Position numbers and translations under genes: made by a program. From Armatimonadota bacterium (GTDB lineage: Bacteria; Armatimonadota; Fimbriimonadia; Fimbriimonadales; Fimbriimonadaceae), in contig JAEVZK010000090.1 in assembly GCA_023392285.1 (NCBI GenBank), positions 1 to 36,202 of the forward strand: a stretch of DNA of 36,202 nt, written 5' to 3'. Positions 31,526 to 36,202 of the stretch are shown here, one piece after another. Each line of letters opens with the position of its first letter. Position 1 is the first letter of the stretch. The notes under the pieces are model-generated. The model worked only from the letters and a program-made list of their open reading frames with translations, was not told where the DNA came from and searched no databases.

Positions 31526-32551
31526 TTAAGGATTCACGTGAATCTTGATTTGCGTCTTGTATGGCTTCTTCAGCCCAGCCTCATCGCTGATCGTCAGTGC
31601 GACCGTAATATCACCCGGCTTTCGGAACTTGCGTTTGATAGCAATGCCTTCGGCATCGGCCTTACCATCGCCATCGAAATCCCACTCGTACTTGAGGATG
31701 CTCGAACCGCCAAATCCGCGTGCGGAAAGCGTGATCTCATCACCAAGAGCAAGGTTTTCGCGAGTCGAGGTGATTTCTCCGGTGATCGGAGTCGTGTCGT
31801 TGATCACTCGGATATCGCCCACATAGAATGTGGCAGTCGTATCGCCCGAGAATGCCACTTCCTTCACGTCTTTATTCGTTCGGTCAAAACCGGTAATCGA
31901 TTGAAGCGGAATGGCAACTTGTCTCCACCCGCGCTCGCCCTTCATGCTGTTCGCAACCGGGATATAGGCTTCACTCTTCTTACCGTCGGTCGTGGTCACA
32001 ATCACTCGAATGACCGAGAGCACTGGTTGATCTTCGGCAGCCTGAGCACCCCCTTTCGAACCTCCAGCGGGAGTCAATCCGCCTTTACCGCCGCCGAACT
32101 TACCTCCTTGCCCAGCGCCTTGAGGTCCGACACCGCCGCCCTTTCCGTTCTGCGGCTTACTGCCCGGTCCCATCGAACTGACGCCACCCGCGGATGGCCC
32201 CATGCTGTTTCCACCTCCGGCGGGTCCGCCACTGAGAGTGGTCTTCTCATCGGGCACCTCGAAAGTCAGTCGCAGCATGTTTGCTTTATCGCCAAAGGCC
32301 CCCGCCAGATCAACCGGAGAGCCAAAAGTGATCACGCCACCCTGAAAGAAGTTTCGAGATGATACGCGAAGCGAGTTCACGCCTTCAAACGCCATCTCAT
32401 CGGTTTGGGCGATCGAGCCGCTACCCCATCCGCGCAAAGAAATCTGCTGATCCGCGATCGTCTTGACCGGCGAATAGAGCATCGTGGGGCTCTGTGCCAT
32501 CGCTATTCCCGCCAATCCAACTGTAGATAGCGCTATCCAAAATTTATTCAA
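31526..32551 (-). CDS. secreted protein with glycine-rich linker and PKD domain
   Basis: The 341-residue protein has a signal peptide (to about residue 19, GIAMAQS). The N-terminal domain carries strands such as SLRVSSRNFFQGGVITFG and MLRLTFEVPD. A glycine-rich, low-complexity stretch of about 65 residues (about 105-170) follows. The next segment (VLSVIRVIVTTTDGKKSEAY ... WRQVAIPLQSITGFD) resembles a carbohydrate-binding or lectin-like module. A PKD domain ends the chain: ITLSARGF, then YEWDFDGDGKADAEG with the PKD hallmark W-D-F-x-x-D-G, and RKFRKPGDITVALTISDEAG. Its binding partner is unknown. The start is TTG at 32551 with GGAGG nine bases upstream. It is the last gene of the GH32 operon. 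Confidence 0.85.
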   Translation of the reverse strand: MNKFWIALSTVGLAGIAMAQSPTMLYSPVKTIADQQISLRGWGSGSIAQTDEMAFEGVNSLRVSSRNFFQGGVITFGSPVDLAGAFGDKANMLRLTFEVPDEKTTLSGGPAGGGNSMGPSAGGVSSMGPGSKPQNGKGGGVGPQGAGQGGKFGGGKGGLTPAGGSKGGAQAAEDQPVLSVIRVIVTTTDGKKSEAYIPVANSMKGERGWRQVAIPLQSITGFDRTNKDVKEVAFSGDTTATFYVGDIRVINDTTPITGEITSTRENLALGDEITLSARGFGGSSILKYEWDFDGDGKADAEGIAIKRKFRKPGDITVALTISDEAGLKKPYKTQIKIHVNP

Positions 32552-32568
32552 AATCGTTTTCCTCCGTT

Positions 32569-33351
32569 CTAGTTGCCAAAGCGGATTCGCTCGATCGAGG
32601 TCGCGCGGCCCGTACTTCTTTGGACGCCAATCACCACTCCAGAGATTACACCAGGGGTGTTCTGCACCTCAAAGCGTATCGGTAGGGTCGTGCGAAAACG
32701 CTCGAGAATGACCTCGCGATCCATCCCTAAGACGCTGTCAACCGGTCCACACATTCCTACGTCCGTGATGTATGCAGTGCCTCCCGGAAGAACTCTTTCA
32801 TCCGCGGTCTGAACATGTGTGTGAGTTCCGACGACTGCGGTGGCCCTGCCGTTACAGTGCCAGCCCATCGCGATCTTTTCACTCGTCGCTTCTCCATGAA
32901 AATCAATGAACCGATGCGGGGTTTGAATCTTCGAGAACAATTCATCCGCTGCTGCGAACGGGTCATCGTAACTATCCATGTAGACTCGGCCGCAAAGGTT
33001 GATGACCGCTAACTCAATCCCTTCTTTTTGAACGTGAATCAGCCCTCTGCCTGGTGTCGCCGACGGCATGTTGATCGGGCGTACGATCGGCTTCCCTTTC
33101 TCAAGATAGGAAAAGATCTCACGCTTGTTGAACGCGTGGTTGCCCAGAGTAATTGCATCGGCCCCTTGTTTGTAGAATTCTTCTGCGATGTCAGGGGTGA
33201 TTCCCACTCCGCCCGCGGAGTTCTCCCCATTGATGATCGTAAAAAGCGGCTGATGAGACTGCTTCAGTGCGGACAAGCCCTCCTTAACGGCCGTCCGGCC
33301 CGGGCGACCCACCACATCGCCTAAAAACAAGATCTTGTATTCGTCAGGCAC
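32569..33351 (-). CDS. ymdB: YmdB-type metallophosphoesterase (TIGR00282 family)
   Basis: The 260-residue cytoplasmic protein matches the YmdB family of two-metal phosphodiesterases. Metal-ligand motifs are FLGDVVGRPGR (Asp), TIINGENSAGGVGIT (Asn/Glu), LGNHAFNKREI (Asn/His), RFIDFHGEATSEK, and VVGTHTHVQTADE. Family members carry GNHTWD where this one has GNHAFN, a small change. Bacillus YmdB hydrolyses cyclic nucleotides and affects motility and biofilm choices. Its role here is inferred only from the family. The start is GTG at 33351, two bases after the GH32 stop, so they are co-transcribed. The PKD gene follows after 17 bases. Confidence 0.93.
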   Translation of the reverse strand: MPDEYKILFLGDVVGRPGRTAVKEGLSALKQSHQPLFTIINGENSAGGVGITPDIAEEFYKQGADAITLGNHAFNKREIFSYLEKGKPIVRPINMPSATPGRGLIHVQKEGIELAVINLCGRVYMDSYDDPFAAADELFSKIQTPHRFIDFHGEATSEKIAMGWHCNGRATAVVGTHTHVQTADERVLPGGTAYITDVGMCGPVDSVLGMDREVILERFRTTLPIRFEVQNTPGVISGVVIGVQRSTGRATSIERIRFGN

Positions 33352-33353
33352 TC

Positions 33354-34817
33354 TTAATTATGCGTCGGGCCGCTGGCGACGAAACGCTTGAGATCAAACT
33401 GCGCTGGCCGAAGGCCATAGCTCTCGAATTTCTCTAGGCGGACTGGCTGGTCCGCTTGGAGTTCACCCGTGATCGGTCGATCGGAGAACGGGGTGAGCGT
33501 CGAGAAAGTGACTTCCCCTCCATTAGCAAACGCTTCGAGAGAGATCCCGTCGAAGTACAGCTTGAGCTGAAGTTTATGACCGGAAGAGAGATTGAGCTCA
33601 GCTGCATGATCGCCAACTCGTAGCCGCCCGGCAACTGAATCATAAGTGATCGACACCGACTTTGACGTATCGCCAGCATCCTTGAACGTGATCGAGATTC
33701 GTTTCGCCAGCTGCGGGTCGAGGACCAAGCTATACTCGGCGTGGGAACCGCTCATCGCAGGCTCAAGAGAAATCGCTGGCCCAAGTTTTGGGCTGAGCCG
33801 TCGAACTTCGCCTCGGAGATTTCCCAGGGCCGCAATCGGGTTTCGCAGCAGCTTTCCATCAGCGACCTTTAGAGTGCACGGTAAGGTGCAGAAGCCATTC
33901 CACCCCTTCCGATCCCCTGTATTCACCCAAGCCAAATGGATCGGCTTACCTCGCTCGTCGTAAACAACTTGACTGGCATACGAACCTTCGGCGAGGATGC
34001 CGTTCGCCTTTGCAATAAACCTATGACGCTCGATCTTCCCGAGAAACCACTCCACGTGCCCGGATACTGAGCACAGCAAAATCCAATCACGACCGACCCG
34101 CACCAGGTTAGGACATTCGATGTTCCGAACACTGGGAAGATGAAAGAACGCGCCCAGACTCTTCCATCTTGAGAGTTCCCGATCGGTTGATTCATAAATT
34201 TCAACGACACCCTTTCCGTCGATCCCGCCTCCTGTGAGCATGTAGACCGGATTCGACTGAGCCTTCAATTTCGGGTTCAGAGAAAATATGAAAGGATCTC
34301 GCCATTCATCGATGTGAGGCTCATCGGGTTGTTCTAGGCTGAGGATCGGATTGGCTGGCACTTTCGCCCAGCGAATTAACTCATCGTCTAGCGGCACGGC
34401 GGACCACTGTTCGGGAAGTCGATTGCCAATACTGGTGTAAAAGATCTGCGGAACTCCCTCGCGATTCAAGAATGTCGAACCGGAAAAGATGTGCTCCTCA
34501 CCTCGGTCTTTCGACGGAGCGAGCGCCGGAGGCAGATGCTCCCAGTTGATCAGATCACGACTCCGAGCATGTCCCCAATGCATATTGCCCCACGTGTCTC
34601 CGTACGGGTTATGTTGGTAGAACAGGTGGTACCAGCCTTTGTAAAGGATCGGACCATTGGGATCGTTCATCCAATCGGCGGGAGCGTGAAAATGAAAGGT
34701 CGGCCTACCGGCGTCAGCCGATGCGGTCGGGATCGCCTCTCGAACGGACTTTACGGCTTGATCGATGTTGGCCTGCATAGTAGAAGCGATAAAGAGAGAA
34801 ACAATCAGTGCGATCAT
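33354..34817 (-). CDS. secreted glycoside hydrolase family 32 (fructan/sucrose hydrolase)
   Basis: The 487-residue protein has a short signal peptide (residues 1-16) and the GH32 five-blade catalytic domain. The nucleophile Asp52 lies in ADWMNDPNGP, followed by LFYQHNPYGDTWGNMHWGHA. The stabiliser is the RDP motif (DEWRDPF) and the acid/base Glu is in NIECPNL. A C-terminal beta-sandwich module follows from about residue 345, ending DQPVRLEKFESYGL. GH32 enzymes cleave sucrose, inulin or levan. The export signal suggests outside-cell polysaccharide or sucrose breakdown. It heads a three-gene operon with ymdB and the PKD protein and is divergent from a sugar isomerase gene across 36 bases. Confidence 0.93.
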   Translation of the reverse strand: MIALIVSLFIASTMQANIDQAVKSVREAIPTASADAGRPTFHFHAPADWMNDPNGPILYKGWYHLFYQHNPYGDTWGNMHWGHARSRDLINWEHLPPALAPSKDRGEEHIFSGSTFLNREGVPQIFYTSIGNRLPEQWSAVPLDDELIRWAKVPANPILSLEQPDEPHIDEWRDPFIFSLNPKLKAQSNPVYMLTGGGIDGKGVVEIYESTDRELSRWKSLGAFFHLPSVRNIECPNLVRVGRDWILLCSVSGHVEWFLGKIERHRFIAKANGILAEGSYASQVVYDERGKPIHLAWVNTGDRKGWNGFCTLPCTLKVADGKLLRNPIAALGNLRGEVRRLSPKLGPAISLEPAMSGSHAEYSLVLDPQLAKRISITFKDAGDTSKSVSITYDSVAGRLRVGDHAAELNLSSGHKLQLKLYFDGISLEAFANGGEVTFSTLTPFSDRPITGELQADQPVRLEKFESYGLRPAQFDLKRFVASGPTHN

Positions 34818-34841
34818 CGGAGAATCTCACGAGCGTTCGGG

Positions 34842-34847
34842 TAAAAG
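34842..34847 (+). promoter_or_regulatory. putative -10 element (TAAAAG) of the sugar isomerase gene
   Basis: TAAAAG ends six bases before ATG 34854. The last base deviates from consensus, so this is the weakest of the set. There is no Shine-Dalgarno sequence. Confidence 0.3.
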
Positions 34848-34853
34848 TCGAGA

Positions 34854-35972
34854 ATGAAGCTCGATCACCTGCAAAACCTCGAATCCCAGTTTAGCGGCTA
34901 TCTCGAAGGTGAAGCGGTAGATCAACTGTTTTCCACGTTCGATATCCGATTCGCTGCCGGGCATTGGTGCGCAGGAGAATTCATGGATCGCTTCTGCACC
35001 ACAGGCTACTCGGGTCCGGACTTCGACTCCAGCATTGAGGCTCAGATGCGGCGCATCCGAGCCGCAGGTATAGACGGGATTGAGTTTCATAATACGGTCT
35101 TCCTCGATGATCATTATCAGCGCGACGGAGAGGTAATCGCCTCTGTTAAGAGTCTGCTCAAAGAGCTGCGACTTACTCCCACTTGCATGAATATGATGCT
35201 CTGGCACGAGCATCGCTGGAAATTTGGAAGCATTACCCACCCCGATCCCGGGATTCGTCGTCAGGCAACCGAGATCGCCCTTCAGGCAGTTGACCTCGCG
35301 GTTGAGGTCGGCTGCTCGAGCGTCAATCTCTGGCCCGGCTCCGACGGATGGGACTACCACTTTGAGGTTGATTACGGCCAGCGGCTGAGTTGGTTCATCG
35401 ACGGCTGTACCGAGATCGCGGAAAAGTGCCGAGCCGCGAAGCTTCCCTACGGTACGGAGAGCAAGCAGAAGGAGCCTCGCGAAGGCAACATGATCGTGAA
35501 CACGGTCGCGAAGGCAGCGCTCGTCGCGAGTGAAGTGAATCGCACGCTCGGATCATCCGCGATGGGAGTTGCGATCGACTATGGCCACGAGCAGATGGTT
35601 GGCAACACTCCAGCCGACTCACTTTACATGCTGAAGAGACTCGGCATCCCGATTGCGAATTTCCATGTGAACGGTGCCAAATTCAACTCGAATGACGAAG
35701 ATCGGATCGCGGGTACCGATGATATTTGGCGACTGGTTGAGTTCTGCTACGCTGCGATCGATACCGAATATCAAGGCTGGTTTGGCGAGGATCAATTTAC
35801 CTACCGAACCGAGCAGGTCGAATCAATGAGGCTGTCGCGCGAGTTCTTCGCCAACTGCATGAAAAAGGCCCTGCTGATTTATGCCCGCAAAGCCGACTTG
35901 GCCAAGGCTCAGATGAGCGGAGACGCGGGGCAGACGATCCAAACCGTCAAGCGGATCATCTACAACGGCTAA
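34854..35972 (+). CDS. xylose-isomerase-like TIM-barrel sugar isomerase
   Basis: The 372-residue protein is a TIM barrel of the xylose isomerase-like superfamily. Motifs are IEAQMRRIRAAGIDGIEFHN, a MLWHEHRWKFGSITHPDPG segment, AVDLAVEVGCSSVNLWPGSD, GTESKQKEPREGN (metal-binding Glu), GVAIDYGHEQMVGN, IANFHVNGAKFNSNDED, and WFGEDQFTYRTE. These hold the His, Glu and Asp ligands for two metal ions. It could act on an aldose, for example L-rhamnose or D-xylose. It has no signal peptide. Divergent from the GH32 gene, so it may belong to sugar use. The stop lies six bases from the stop of the next gene on the other strand. Confidence 0.85.
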   Translation: MKLDHLQNLESQFSGYLEGEAVDQLFSTFDIRFAAGHWCAGEFMDRFCTTGYSGPDFDSSIEAQMRRIRAAGIDGIEFHNTVFLDDHYQRDGEVIASVKSLLKELRLTPTCMNMMLWHEHRWKFGSITHPDPGIRRQATEIALQAVDLAVEVGCSSVNLWPGSDGWDYHFEVDYGQRLSWFIDGCTEIAEKCRAAKLPYGTESKQKEPREGNMIVNTVAKAALVASEVNRTLGSSAMGVAIDYGHEQMVGNTPADSLYMLKRLGIPIANFHVNGAKFNSNDEDRIAGTDDIWRLVEFCYAAIDTEYQGWFGEDQFTYRTEQVESMRLSREFFANCMKKALLIYARKADLAKAQMSGDAGQTIQTVKRIIYNG

Positions 35973-35978
35973 ACCCGC

Positions 35979-36202
35979 TTAATCGTACCGAATCTCGTTT
36001 TCTAGGTCGAATTCAGAGTTGACCTTGCCCGCAAGAATGCACCGTTTGATCGTCCCATTCACCCTGACCTCAGCGCCAGGCATAATGACCGACTGGCTGA
36101 TCGAGTGGCAGGCTACGAATGCACCCTTCCCCACAACCACCGAGGTGCCAATCTCCCCCTCGACATCCCCCTCCAACTGATTGGCTCCGGAAAGAAGGAA
36201 GT
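35979..36202 (-). CDS. sugar nucleotidyltransferase, C-terminal left-handed beta-helix (5' end outside window)
   Basis: The frame is open through the right end of the window, so only the last 74 residues are present. They show hexapeptide-repeat turns of a left-handed beta helix: ANQLEGDVEGEIG, SVVVGKGAFVACHSISQ, SVIMPGAEVRVNGT, IKRCILAGKV. This layout is typical of the C-terminus of mannose-1-phosphate guanylyltransferase or glucose-1-phosphate nucleotidyltransferase. The catalytic domain is not in the window, so the substrate cannot be named. The end is NSEFDLENEIRYD. Confidence 0.75.
   Translation of the reverse strand, partial: FLLSGANQLEGDVEGEIGTSVVVGKGAFVACHSISQSVIMPGAEVRVNGTIKRCILAGKVNSEFDLENEIRYD

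Noticed and set aside
31430..32362. 310-codon open frame on the plus strand
   Set aside because: It is antisense to the PKD protein gene, crosses the terminator, and its product is compositionally odd with no recognisable motif.
1..36202. CRISPR array, tRNA, rRNA, insertion sequence or prophage
   Set aside because: No regularly spaced repeats, cloverleaf-like sequences, transposase or phage genes were seen.

Overview
The window looks like ordinary chromosome from a Gram-negative bacterium of the Armatimonadota, most likely class Fimbriimonadia. This is inferred from the gene set, not from a marker gene. Supporting signs are a Dop / UBact-type ubiquitin-like modifier / proteasome beta cluster, a lipid A deacylase-like protein and small beta-barrel proteins (so an outer membrane), a large polytopic membrane protein of a kind I associate with Armatimonadota and Planctomycetota, and many TTG/GTG starts. 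There is no rRNA, tRNA, CRISPR array, insertion sequence or prophage. Gene density is very high, and no gene-free stretch exceeds about 280 bases.

Layout. 1-3442: the 3' part of a Ppx/GppA phosphatase, comEA, then (minus strand) a TIR-like protein and a DUF2156 protein, then a helical protein of unknown role. 3410-6598 (minus): mscS-like channel, sugar-binding lipoprotein, pyrD. 6701-10440 (plus): FHA protein, PP2C phosphatase, gatB and a TPR protein, tightly packed. 10580-11463: divIVA and a DUF167 gene. 11523-13074 (minus): yceD-like gene and plsX. 13326-17014 (plus): lipoprotein, dop, UBact modifier, prcB, all overlapping. 17051-23862: beta-barrel protein, cysteine hydrolase, polytopic membrane protein, CPBP protease, purC, TrmB-like regulator, PagL-like protein. 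23889-26238: der and selD. 26231-31244: glcD, a small membrane-anchored protein, a frameshifted pabA/trpG, an ABC ATPase, cdsA and a LuxR-type regulator. 31526-36202: a secreted PKD protein, a YmdB-like phosphodiesterase and a GH32 glycosidase on the minus strand, a TIM-barrel sugar isomerase on the plus strand, and the 3' end of a nucleotidyltransferase.

Main points. (1) selD is a selenoprotein gene: its true ATG is at 25252, and an in-frame UGA at 25285 falls exactly where the catalytic Cys/Sec of SelD belongs, with a hairpin just downstream. (2) A lipoprotein, Dop, a Pup-like modifier ending in Gly-Glu and a proteasome beta subunit with an intact Thr/Asp/Lys triad form one overlapping operon, but PrcA, PafA and the ATPase ring are not nearby. 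(3) pabA/trpG carries a one-base deletion in its otherwise conserved N-terminus. (4) At least eleven genes have a TAnnnT-like -10 box ending 5-8 bases before the start codon and little or no Shine-Dalgarno sequence, which points to widespread leaderless transcription. (5) Six of nine convergent gene pairs overlap at their 3' ends.
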